Assembly (NCBI GenBank): GCA_038496675.1
Contig: CM076653.1
Span: 17,165,984 to 17,229,983, forward strand
Direction of reading: 5' to 3'
DNA length: 64,000 bases
DNA from: Rachycentron canadum
Lineage: Eukaryota; Chordata; Actinopteri; Carangiformes; Rachycentridae
Of this stretch, positions 1-11,892 are shown piece after piece. The number at the start of each line of letters is the position of its first letter. Position 1 is the stretch's first letter. The translations under genes and the position numbers were made by a program. The notes under the pieces are model-generated. The model did not search any database. It saw only the letters and a program-made list of their open reading frames with translations, and was not told where the DNA came from.

Positions 1-2415
1 ACCCCTCTGGCCTTTATTCCAGGAGGGGGGGGGGTAAATCAGGAGGGGGAGATTGTGACTTTGTGGAGGGAAACAACCGCAAGGCAGTTTTTCTCGTCTT
101 TGTCGCATTGAAGCTCTGTGACAGAGAGGAATAAGACATGTCAGACTTAGGATACACACAAAGGGAAAGATAAGAGAAATGTCCAAAAACCACCAGACTT
201 GTACTTTAAATCACCAAATGTATTTTAAGCATTCATTAAATGTCATTGTGGGATGAAATAGGTTGAGACAAAAACGTCTTCTGTCTCTTTCTTTCTGTTT
301 TTATATCATCGTTTGTAGTCAGGAATACTGAGAGGGATATAAACTGCAGATCATTTCACTTCTTATTGGTTGCTTGTGATTTTGGGATTAAGAAATTTAA
401 TCTTATTCCAGTGCATTGCCATGGATTAGACCAGCAGTTTAATCCTCACTTTGTAATATTGGCTAAATGTAATAAACACTCAGAGCAGTTTGAAGGATTT
501 TGATTAATAACAGACCCAAACTGAAATAAAGGCTCATATTAACTGTGGCTGCTGCTTGTCTATCAGTTTCTCCACTCTGACCCAGAAGCTGAGCTGCCCT
601 GCCACTGTGTAATAGGAGGCATAACAGCACCTATTTAAAGCTCCCACTGCACTGTAATCACAATCAAACTTCTTCTGTTCGCATGTCAGCTCCTATTCCC
701 CTCAAAGCCGCCTCCTTATTAGAGGCAGAGAGAGTGGGTTGTGATTTCACTGTTTACTGCCAAACAGCCTGCAATGCAACAGAGAGCAATAGCACAGAAA
801 TATCACAGGGATGGGTTACATAAAATCCCACATGTGGCAAAATACTTTGTGTGGGCCTCTGGGTCTCTTTTGTTATTATACTTTTTTCTTTGCGACTGAA
901 TGAATCACCAGTTCAGCAAACTGAAGCACAGCAGCAACTGTACAAGCTGGAAAGAAAAGAAAGAATGTGTGTGTGAAACAAAACTGTTAATGATTTGAAC
1001 TGAACTTACTCGAACTCCTCCCTGCTGCAGCTGCAGCTCCTTCTGACACCAGCATACATACGTCATACCACCGTACATCGTAAAAATGGACGGCTCAACA
1101 CAAGCACCCAACAGATAACTGCATACATCCACACATTTGCTACATGTCCCCCATGCAACACAGTACAAGAGGCTGAAGGTTCCTACCCTTTTAGTTCATC
1201 CAGGTATTTTCAGCATGTTGTACTGTGTTGCTTGGGGGACGCATAATAAAAAATAAAGTCTGAGAAGTAATGTAGCCATCTGTCTGGTGTTTGATTGAGC
1301 CACCAGATGTTTAGACTGCACAAAGAGACAACAGAACACCCTCTTCAGCTCTGGTAAACTCACTGGCTGACGTAACGTATTAGAACCGGTGCACAATGCC
1401 AGAAAATCACCACAGACCCCAGATTTAAATGTCTGGTATACAGCGAGTTTTGTCTGCTGCTGCTGATTGATCAGTGTGTGAAGACATTTGGCAAATGCTC
1501 GAATATAATAGACGTTTATTCAAATGTCCTGCACTGCAGCTTTAACTTAGTGACAATGTAAAACTAACTGAACCTGAGAAAACAAGTTCAATGAAGATTT
1601 TAGGCTGACTTAAGTGTTTATGTACATGGATAATCATTACAGACAGTCAGACAGATTAGCTTTAATTTTACACTTAATTTAACTTGTATTAAAGACACAG
1701 CTAGTGTCCTTCATGAGTGGGTGCTTCAAAGTCCAACAACAGAGCCTGATGCTTCCTGGCTCAAACTGATCAGCTGAGTAATACAGAGCGACATCAAACA
1801 GGTGCTGCTTCCCTAAACTGACAGCGCGCGGATCTGAATCTGCTGCAGGTTATACACACGACCCCACAGTAGATAACCCCGACTATCCGTACAGACTCAA
1901 ATCTGTTTTTTAAACTTAAATAACTCTCAGCTCTTCATTCGTAGAACTCATCATGTGGTTAGTACAGTAAAAAGCTTAGCTTCACTTAGCTAGAAATAAA
2001 CAAGACTTACACATTTACATGATGTTAACAAGAAAAGGTTAGTTGACAGTGTTTTACAGTGAACGTCACATAAAATTATCACATCCAGATATAGTCTGCA
2101 CAGAAGAAGTGTAATGAGAGCAGATAGCTACAGGTGACGTAGAAGAGCCGTTTTCAGGCTGTGAACACTGGGCAGAATCACCTTTATTTAAAAAAAAAAG
2201 ATTAATTTTATTTTTAATTTAACCGTCAGTGATCGGGTATCAGTCTCTAATCTTCTTCTCATGAGGGGAGACCAGGCCAAGCACTTGAGATTAGCTAAGA
2301 AATAAAAGCATTTCATAGTCCAAAGTCCAAGTTGATGAATCCATATTTGAGATTTCAGATTTTGTTCCTAATAAAGTTCTTCTGAGTGTGTAACCTCACT
2401 TGTGTCCCTGTGCAG
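1..2415 (+). other. ncald: ncald intron (upstream part), no exon seen
   Basis: This stretch precedes the first visible ncald exon and should be intron, because the exon at 2416 starts in the middle of the protein. I see no convincing coding exon on either strand. The short open frames here lack family resemblance and splice context. A G-run lies at 27-35. The earlier ncald exons, which encode the N-terminal myristoylation signal and EF-hands 1-3, must lie before base 1. Confidence 0.55.
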
Positions 2416-5400
2416 GCAATCTATAAAATGGTCTCCTCAGTGATGAAGATGCCTGAGGATGAGTCAACACCTGAGAAGAGGACGGAGAAGATCTTCAGGC
2501 AGATGGACACCAACAGGGACGGTAAGTTCAGCAGCTCGACCAGCCCTATAAATGTTAATATCCATGACTGACTGACTGATAGAGTTGAGTGAGTAATGGA
2601 GTCATAACATTGATCAACTGACTGCGTATGACTGAGAGACGATTGGCCGGCCGGCAGACAAGGGCAGGACAACCCGTTCTGACAGCTTCAGAAAAGCATT
2701 CAGCGACAAATCTAGCAACTTTTTGTACAAATCCACAAGAGAGTTACCAGTTTTTCATTTGAGAGACATTTACTGTCAAAAATAAATCAGAAAGGAATTT
2801 AAAATGATGAAACCTTCAGGTATCCTGTAAACTCTGCACAGAGACAGAGCTGCAGCAGCAGCGACACAGCAGACACACAGTGAGTGTGAACACATTCTTG
2901 TGTTTTTCCATAGCTGATCAGCGACGACAGCCACATCGCACACTCCATTGTGTGACTATTCCAATTACCACTAAACTATTTCAAAGTGATGTAAATGAAA
3001 ACAGTTATAAGGGAAACTCAGCTGTATTAGAAGCTCAGTGCATATGAGCAGAGAGGGGGAGAGATGCAGTCAAAGGGCTGAAACCAGCTGAGACTGGGCT
3101 GAATGCAAAGGTCCTACCATGTGGGCCAGCCATATACAAGGTTTTGACTTAGTCTTGTTAAAAGTTATGTTATATGTAGTAGAATAAATTGATGGAAAAA
3201 GTAGAAGTGACTGTAAAACAATATGTTGGTCTTCCTGTGTCACTATTCTTAAAATCAAAAAAAATGTTGAGTCTGCTGGTGAGAAAAAACTAAGATTATA
3301 TGCATAAGATGTTTGTGATTCTAACTTGTGACCTGAGCTGACATACAAGTCCCTAATATTTCCTTTGCTCATCTACCAAAATACCAAAAGCATTTTAAAA
3401 CAACAGAAACTGATTGATTGGTTGATTGATTGGACTGACATTGGATATAACAGGCATTCAAAATGCAAATGTATGGAACAGCTGGCCAGCAACTTTTGTC
3501 ACTGTATGAAGCAGCCTGGTTCATCATCACAGAGGTATTCTCCAGTCTGAACAGCTATTCACTGACAAGAGAATTCACTCCTGACCTGTAGTCCAGTCAT
3601 ACACAACACACTTCAGTCACACTCATTTGTAATGAAGATACTCAGAAAGCACTGTCAGTGATCCTGTGAGGCACAGACACAGAGTGGGAGCAAGTCAGAG
3701 ATGGACAATTAGGAATCAGTGAATGGGAATGGATAGAAGGAGGAGAGACTGAAGAGGAGGGGGTTGGAAGAGAGAAGAGGAGGAGGAGGAGGAGGAGGAG
3801 GAGGAGGAGGGAGGTTGTAACTGGGAGAAAATTGACAGCAGAACAAAGACAGCACAGGGTGATGGAGAGCATGCTGACCTGGCCATGGATACATGATGTC
3901 TTCCTCTTCTTCCAATGAAAATCACAAGTAGCGAGGAACACACTGTTTGCACGAGAGAGGCAATGTCTCTGTTAGGGGGCCGGTCAGGACAAGGACGAGC
4001 CGTCTCAACACTGCCACCTGTTGGAGAGAACTGGGACATTAGGACACACTGAGACTTAAATGACAATGCGTGAAATGTTTTCTTATCATCTCATCTCAAA
4101 TTTTTCCCAAAAAGTCACAAATTCATTCAGACATTTGCTCAGACAAGAAGGTAAGTGCACTAACACTAGGAAGCCTATAAATTCATAAAAAAGTATGGAA
4201 TGGGTGAATGAGTTTATTGGAGCAGAGATTCAACAGGAACACATTAAGGACCTGAAAATGTTCCATACGTAATGTACCTGTCAGCAATTACTGACTTTCC
4301 AGAAGAAAGTGTGTCAGCTCATACTGTGTTAGGATGAAGTGTTCGGTCTGTTCTCTCATTAAAACAGGATGTCATCACAGGTTGTCCTCCTTTTTTAAAA
4401 GTATAAGTAACTTTCCTCGATTAAAATGTCTAGTTGTGTACGGACGCCCAAATGTTTCTGGCAATTGTCAAACCTAAACCAAGGCAACAGGTCACATTTG
4501 GTCACATTTGCCACGTCAATGGCATCATATGCCTTTTGCAGTTGCACCAGTTGTGATTGACGACAAAAAAGCTCAGAATTAGATACAAAATGAAATAATC
4601 ATCAAATGTCTGGTTTTTAGCCTGTGTTAGGGTTAGCGGTGTTAGCAGCAGCTCAGCTCAAAGCCTCTCACACCCTGTGTCTACAAGATGGCTTTATTCT
4701 GTGTGTCTCCATTTTAATCACCAGGTCTGTTTGTTTTGGAGAGGATTGTGGATAATTCAGCTGCTGGTAAAAACCTGCTGAATGTCTACATTCAAGTTAC
4801 CAGAGAAACAAGCTGAGAAAATGTTGTGGAAACTAGAAACACAGAAAGTCTTATCTTGTCTAAGTTGAAGAACCTCAGCATGTTCCTGACCCAGTGTTTA
4901 AATGTTGGGTGGGGGGGTTCCTCCAATTTAGCAGGATTAATCTCCTTACAAGGGTAGTGTATGTTGTGTATGTGTACGTCATTGCATCATAAGTTATAAT
5001 GGAAACAAGCTGAGCAAAGATCAGCAGCTCCTCCAGGATGATCTTTAACATGAAGCAGCTTTATTCAGTGTTTTTACTGGGTTGAACCACCTGAGACCTG
5101 CACTATGAAGTTCACCAGACCCAGGATAGCATTTCCTTATCTAACTGAACCGGGCATGGACCAGAATAAACTCTTTCACGCAGATTGAAAAAAATTCTAA
5201 TAATTTCAGACTGTTGCTGCTGTTACGTAGAAGAGAAGGGAAGTAGTTGATGCCCGATGAAGTCAGTCTGACTGAAATCTTTATTTATAATCATGGGAAA
5301 TATCTAACTCTTTAATATTTAACTGAATCATTATGTGTAGTTACTTAGCGTGATAAACCAAAATTACCAGATTTCCCCTGGGGATTAATAAAGTATTCTG

Positions 5401-6023
5401 AAACCCTCCTGTTTGTTGGAAGCTCTGGAGTGACTCAAAACTCGTACAGCAAAACTTTACCACTGATTTATAAAAACTCATTATTGTTAATCCTTTACCT
5501 CTAAACTCTTTTGTTCCCATCAGACACCTGTAGCAATTTTGACTAATTAAACGCTGTTGACAGGTTTTGATCTTATCCTCTGAAGTGAATGCATCCTGGA
5601 GCAGGTTAGGAGTTATTTCAGTTACCATGGTGATTTAATCCCTGTCATAGGACCCAATACTGAAGGGACGCTACCTAACAGCAGCGGTGATGAAGACAAC
5701 AACTCGCATGATACCACACAACATCACAACATTACACTCTTTTATTATATTTATTATTCTCTTATTGAAAGAGCAGCAGAAAATTACATATTGTGCATTT
5801 AATCCCGATGGTAAATGTTGATGAATATCTAACATTGATCTATTTCTCTTTAGCCTTTGTCTATATCTAAAATACAAGAGGATCATTTCTCCCCTGACAT
5901 CAGGCTGGTCTTGAATGTGTTTTAGGCAAGTTGTCTCTGGAGGAGTTCATCAAAGGAGCGAAGAGCGACCCCTCCATCGTCCGCCTGTTGCAGTGCGACC
6001 CCAGCAGTGCTGGACAGTTCTAA
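2416..6023 (+). CDS. ncald: Neurocalcin delta, last two coding exons (partial)
   Basis: This is the C-terminal part of a neuronal calcium sensor (VILIP/neurocalcin/hippocalcin branch), a myristoylated Ca2+-switch protein of neurons. Exon 2416-2521 (after TGCAG, before GTAAGT) encodes AIYKMVSSVMKMPEDES onward to MDTNRDG. Exon 5926-6023 (after TTTTAG) continues KLSLEEFIKGAKSDPS and ends LLQCDPSSAGQF-stop at 6021-6023. The phase joins exactly (GAC G|GC AAG). The junction splits the EF-hand 4 calcium loop, DTNRDGKLSLEE, whose liganding Asp/Asn/Asp and last Glu are all present. The ending SSAGQF and the N-R-D-G loop fit neurocalcin delta better than hippocalcin or HPCAL1 (SSASQF, NNDG), as recalled. 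The neighbouring grhl2 supports the assignment. About 67 residues are visible of an expected ~193. Which teleost duplicate (a or b) cannot be told from this window. Confidence 0.93.
3778..3810. repeat. (AGG)n microsatellite in ncald intron
   Basis: Eleven uninterrupted AGG units lie in a wider purine-rich tract, 3731-3814. The tract explains the long Pro- or Ser-rich open frames on the opposite strand, which are not genes. Confidence 0.95.
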
Positions 6024-9000
6024 ACCTGAGGCATAACAACATAACCTGTAAGTCTCACATTTACTTCACTTACAATACAACTTCTGGGGACTTATAGTCT
6101 TAGTTGCCTAAAGGTTTGATTAGATTTTTTAAAAGACAGGAGATGTTAAGCTTCAGTTGTGCCTCCCAGGCAGTGAGGACTTGCTGCAGGGAGGCTCTTC
6201 AGAGGCTGTGTGCACCGTGCTGAATGTGGGATGGGTCATGCGCAGTGTCACTGGCTTTGTGACTATTTGTAGCTCGTGGACCGATATGAGAATTTGTAGG
6301 AGGTGTTGATGCTCCTAAGAAGTTTTTTCTTATTAAAGTGTTTACTGTTGGATGCTTGAAGTAAAAATCTCAGTACTCTCTTAGAATTAAAGCTCTTAGC
6401 TAAAGATAAAACCTAAGAATATGTGTTCCCTCCCCATGGGTGTCTGTGACACTGTACAAGGTTTATTGTCGAGTGAGTTTCACAAGCATTTCTTTAGTTT
6501 AGTGAGAATGAGCTCCAGGCTTGAGTTGTCTCTTTGTCTGACTTTGTGAACTCACAAACTGACAATTTCCCGTCAGAGCTGAAAGTCACAAAAGGGTGTT
6601 TGGTGCTGGAGGTCCAGTGTTGATGATGTTTAAGATTAAAAGCAGAGGAGAAGCAGCCTGGCTGATACCTGTCTCTTAGAAGACAGTGATAACATCTGTC
6701 TCTCTACAATATTTGATATAGAAATTATGAGGAGGAGCGGTGGAAGGCAAATAATGGCATTTCTCAAAATGTTAAACTAATTCTTTAATTTTAAAACCAG
6801 TGAAAAGAAGTGTTGGTGCCGTGTTTTTAAATGAACCTGCACATTGGTGCTGTCATTTGAATGCATTTATTGACCTGGCAGCCACTGACCTGTTGTCTTT
6901 CATGTTGTATTGTTGTCATTGCAAACCACAAAATGCAACATGTGATGAAGACTAGTGACTCTGTGTGAATCTGACTGTTCAGTGTCACCTGTCTCCTTGC
7001 AGAGCTCCTTTGGGTGACTAAATGCCCTTAACTCCACTATGGAGCAGACTGATGATGAAGGATGACAAGCTAATGACGATGAAGAAGACGGGCCTTCACT
7101 TTGCACTGAGGACTTCAAAGATGGGCAAAGGAGCCACATTCTCCAGTTTTCCACCTTGAGCCGTTTCAAAACTCTCCAAACCCCAACAAAGACTGAACCT
7201 GAAGACTTTCCCAAACCTCAGCAGGTTACCTAACCCCACTGATTGTAATTGACCAGGACCCCTCAGTTCTCCTATAGGCATGTCAGAGTATGAAGAAGGT
7301 CTACAGTAGGTTGTATATATACAGTATAAACTGGATTCTCTGTATCCGACACAGAGCCTCTATCACTCGAATGTGTGTCATAGACGGAGTGTGTGCATGA
7401 GACGACGAGAGAGAGCTGATGGTGTTGAATAACAGGACATACTGTAGGTGTGGTGATTAAATCTAAAGAGAGGACTTGTGAAGTTTGTCCTTCACTCAGA
7501 AAAAGTACTGCTTTTAGTTTCCTCTTTTCTACTGTGAGAATGTGTACGCATGTTTGTGTATTTTGCAAACTTGATAGACTTTGTTTCATATTTTGTGCTG
7601 GGACAACAAGAACATGTAATGTTATGCTACTATGCATATGCACCCTAATCAATAGTTTGATTTTGTGAAGTGTCACTGATGTAATCAAGGATGAAATGCA
7701 TCCCTTTATCCATCATCTGTTCCAGTGGTTTCATATCAGTAAGAATTTGATGGAGCATTTTAGAGCTGCAGCATCACTGCACTCTAAATAGAAAACTAGT
7801 CTTTAAAGTATTTGAGTAGTGTAGATATTTTACAGTGCAATTACATTTGTAAAGCACATTCACATAGCCCAGAATGCTCGGTTCATAACAAATGTTGTGA
7901 GATAAAAATGAAAATGTTTGTGTATTTAAGATGTTGCAGGATATCAAGCATGCAAACCAGTTTCTTTTTAACCTGTACTGTCTTTGTGAAGGACAAAGAC
8001 ACTTCTTCACATACACTTTCAGATGTCTTTAAATGCTGCATGTTGAATCAGTTGTTGAACAGTTGGGTACAGTGGTGCATAGACTAAGTAACACATATGC
8101 ATGTGACTTAGGCGCATGTGTGTGTTTTTAATGTATGTTAATGGACGTCAGTGGCTGAGCAGCCGGTGGTCCATCCAGCTCCGTGCTCACTTCTGTAAGT
8201 TAGTGTTTTCATCAGTAGTCCTACCGGTGGTCAGTGATATTGACAGCATGTGACTGCCTAAGCTGACTCATCTGACGGTTCATATGAATAACTTCATGGA
8301 GGGAAACAAAGAGCGGCTTCAGGACGACCACCATGCACAACAAACTACACGCCTAGAGACACGCTGTGTCACGGCGATGCTGGGTAGTCAGAGCTGAGAG
8401 ATGTCCTCTGTTTCTATATTGATCTCAATAATTAAATCACCATCCAGCTGTATCTGTAAAAGGCCAAACAGCTGCACTCAAGTCTGAGTACATTTCAACT
8501 AAATGTATTTAAATAATTTATAGTATTACAGAAAATGACTGACATGATGTTGGAGACACAGCATAAGTGCTGATGTCCCCACTAATACAAACACTTCTAA
8601 TAAATCAATATAACATAATTTGGTGTCATGTCCTCTCCCTCCTTCATTCTTTGCTCACCTGTAACTGAAAATTCCTAAAAAGAAAAAGAAAAGGAAACTG
8701 TTCCTCTCAAGATATTTTGGGGAAGTTCAGCCAGGAGCAGGGAATGTACACGAGCCCCCCCACTCCCACTCCCACTCCTTCTCCTCCTCTTCCTCCTCCT
8801 ATTGTTTCCCAAATAGAAAAGCTTTGAATGTTTTATTAAATAACTGCTGGTTTTGTAAAAAGACAGAAAAAAGAAAAAAGATGCAGACAAACAAACCAAG
8901 AATCACAACTACTGCAGTGATACTGTCACAATGTGTTGCTTTTATTGTATTTTTATGATTTTCTTTTCTTTTTTTGAAGCTGTGTCAGTTATGACATTTC

Positions 9001-9036
9001 TGTTAAAACACAAAATAGCATCTTGTGCCAAATAAA
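6024..9036 (+). other. ncald: Probable ncald 3'UTR
   Basis: No coding sequence follows the ncald stop. Candidate poly(A) signals are AATAAA at 8599-8604 and at 9031-9036, the latter in an A/T-rich setting. Neurocalcin genes typically carry a 3'UTR of several kilobases, so the transcript may extend to one of these. The extent is inferred; only the stop codon and the hexamers are seen. A C/T-rich stretch lies at 8755-8801. Confidence 0.4.
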
Positions 9037-9499
9037 AACAAAAGCAGTATTCTATAAATTTATACTGTACAAATGTTATTATCTGTTGAACAAAATGTTT
9101 GTAATTGTTGCATTTTGTAGGTTTTGTATGGTATTCTGTATTTAGTGACTGCAGTTTTGGAACACAGGATTCAGTTTTTTTTTTGGTCAAATTTAAAAGG
9201 CAAGAATTAAATTTACAATTTATTGTGTGAAAGCACTTATTTGGTGTCTGGTTAATTGTTTAATTTTAATATTATTTGGTTTTAATTAGAGTCTGATGGT
9301 TAAAGTTCAGCCTATATTAGCTTATTTAAGATATGTTGTATTGGTGTAGTTGCTTGTCCATAAATGACAAAAAAAAAAAAATCGGTTCAGAAATGCCAAA
9401 GATCATTTTTGGTAGAAACAGTGTTGCCATTATTACTTTGATTTTTCCAAACAAGTAACAAAATATTTCTGTTTAGGTAAAAAAAAAAAAAAAAAAAAT

Positions 9500-9589
9500 T
9501 ACAAAATTACAATCCTTGATTACAAGTATCTCAAAACTGTACTGAAGTAAAGCAACGTAGTACATGTACTTAGTTACTTTCCACCACTG
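9500..9589. repeat. Interspersed repeat fragment, copy 1
   Basis: The 16-mer TTACTTTCCACCACTG at 9574-9589 recurs exactly at 19608-19623. Related sequence precedes both copies (aagta / gtact / acttgta words), which suggests two fragments of one dispersed element. This ending is familiar from repeats in many fish genomes. The element class is not determined. Confidence 0.5.
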
Positions 9590-9865
9590 GTCAGGTATGA
9601 TCTACTAAACTATATTAAAAATGCTACTAAAATTAACAGCCACATTTCACTCCTAACAATGATTAAAAAGTTAAAAGTCTCTTTTTACCAAACTTTTACA
9701 CTTACATTTGTGATATTTACTTCTCTTAAAAAATGAAACATCTGGTAAATCTAAATGTTAAATCTAAAGGTACCCATAGGTTCTAGCTGTTCTAATGCTA
9801 AAATGCGCTCCATGATATTAAAACTGTCACAAGTAAAAGTTAGAATTGTTTTAAACTATCTTGTT

Positions 9866-9905
9866 GAACTGCCTTTCCTTGCTCAAAAGCAAGGAAAGGC
9901 AGTTC
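9866..9905. repeat. Perfect 18-bp inverted repeat with 4-nt loop
   Basis: The left arm 9866-9883 (GAACTGCCTTTCCTTGCT) is the exact reverse complement of the right arm 9888-9905. The loop is CAAA. It would form a stable hairpin in DNA or RNA. It lies between the 3' ends of ncald and grhl2, about 0.9 kb beyond the last candidate ncald poly(A) signal. No family could be assigned. Confidence 0.9.
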
Positions 9906-10792
9906 TTAGAGTCTAAGTTATAGATTGTATATAAATTGACTAAATACATACAGTAAGAAGATAAAGTACATTTAGCCTGGTTTCACTGCTTTTTGACTTT
10001 TACACCAGTTGCAGCTTTTTGAGGCTGCATTTGGGAAGAGAGCAGCTTTGGCCTAAAAGCTAATGTCAGGTCATTACTTTAGCATTTATCACAGTCAGTT
10101 TTGCAATTAGCATTAAAGTACTGCTGAGGATGATGGAACGTCAATGGTTTCTTAAGCATTTGATGAAATTCAAAAGTATTGGATTTAATAGATTTTGACC
10201 TGATAACACAAGATGAATGTCTGTAAGAATTTTGGTGTCAATCCATCCAACAACTAGAGACATTTCTCTTTGAGCTGCCTCTTCCTGCAGAACCAGCTCC
10301 AGTGAAGAAACTGAATCCAACACTGGCGTTTATGCTAAATCCATCATGTCATGAACGTTTCCACACTGTGTCGGAGTCAAGGTGTTGACTTGTGAGTCAA
10401 CATCTTTGTGAGTATCTGTTGGTTATCACTGGCACTCTTTGAAACCATTTTATATTTTGAAATGATAATGGATGAAGGTTAATCTAGAGTCTGAGGCACT
10501 GAAGACCCTGAGCAACTTATTACACACCTGCTCAGGTATAAATCACTCATTAACACATCAAGTATTTATAGATACCACTTAAAACTGCATTATTGCTGCA
10601 TGTTTTTATTAATCGTATATAACTGATATATAAAGCATTAGTGACGTTTAATTACAACTCGAGGGATCGTGAAGAGGGTGTTGGAAAATACTATCTTTAA
10701 ATTTGAGTTTTAATGTTGATTAAAACTGCAAACAAACTTATGCCTAAGATAAAATAAAGCCAGGGAGATGAGTGACTGCATATAAAACTATA

Positions 10793-11892
10793 TTTATTGA
10801 ATCATTTAAAAGACTGTACATCACAGTACATGACGGATGGAGACGTCAGTGAATTAGGTGTAAACACAGGCAGTGAGCAGGAACAGAACAGTTAGACTGT
10901 TAAGCTCTGATGGTTTGCAGTGGCCTCAGACAAGGATTGTGCATATGGACCAGCTGGGCTTTGCAAGTCCCTGACTGTCATAAATACGACTGACTACAGT
11001 CTCTTCAGAGGGACATAAAGCAATAAACATCATCACAGAGGAAGCAAAAGAGTTTAACGGCATCCTGGAGACTTGCAGTCTTGTTTCATAAAGGTGCCTC
11101 ATGCAATTATAGATCCTGAGACATCAGCATCTAATCACAACCTGTTGTTTCACTGGTAACAATTGGCAACATTTAATAGACAGTAAAAATATGATCAATC
11201 AATAAAAAAGCCAACCAGTAAAGATTCAAGTCAAGAGACCAGAACGAATTTTAAGACGTCTAGAGATAATTACATACATAGAAAATAATAAGTCATGAGT
11301 CAGCAGAAGATAAACTTGCTCTAAAGCAAGAGCATTTCAAGCATCTGATCAAGTCATTTAAAAGCTTCCACCACTAGAAGATGTAACAGGAAGAACCAAA
11401 GAGGAACCAAACAGCAGTCCCTGCTGTTAATCCAATAAGACCACTGTGTCCTGCACTGTCTTCTTCCTGTGAAACCACAGCAAGCTCGCTGCATGGATGC
11501 TTCGTGGTGACCTCATCTCAGTCAGACAGTGTTAAGAAGTGAGTTCTTATGAACTAGACTTGCAACGTTAGTTGGAAAGAACAAGGTTTTTTAGCATTAA
11601 ACCTGAGTTCCTAGTGCAAGATCCTCAAGCAGGTTGCCTAGGAAACAAGTAGCACAGCAGGTGAGGTGGATGTAGAGTTTGTATGTTGGATGGAGTTTGG
11701 CCAATAATTCATTCAGGGAAATAAGCCCATCTTAGACCTCTATGTGGCCTTCAATAAAGATGGCACTGTCGTATAATACTGCTATCAATATTAACAATGT
11801 TTACATATGACATGGCTAAAGCTTCATCCACCATAGATCGCCTCTGTCCGACAATATGATGACTATGAACACAGCGCTGTGGCCGACAATGG
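10793..11892 (-). other. grhl2: Probable grhl2 3'UTR with poly(A) signal
   Basis: On the minus strand, about 1.1 kb of non-coding sequence follows the grhl2 stop and reaches AATAAA (plus-strand TTTATT at 10793-10798). This is the first strong hexamer in a good position, so it is the likely transcript end. The limits are inferred. Confidence 0.5.

Larger units (their letters stand above)
9037..10792. other. Intergenic between the converging ends of ncald and grhl2
   Basis: The region is AT-rich and no gene was seen. It contains an A-tract (about 9479-9499), a repeat fragment ending at 9589, and the perfect hairpin at 9866-9905. It separates two convergent transcription units. Confidence 0.5.

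Noticed and set aside
3642..4066. Overlapping minus-strand open frames of 68-116 codons with Pro or Ser runs
   Set aside because: Their length comes from the (AGG)n repeat at 3778-3810. Three frames are open at once, none resembles a protein family, and the place is a ncald intron.
5360..5400. Sequence resembling the end of a fish repeat (cccctggggattaataaagt)
   Set aside because: Too short to define an element; also contains a fortuitous AATAAA within the ncald intron.
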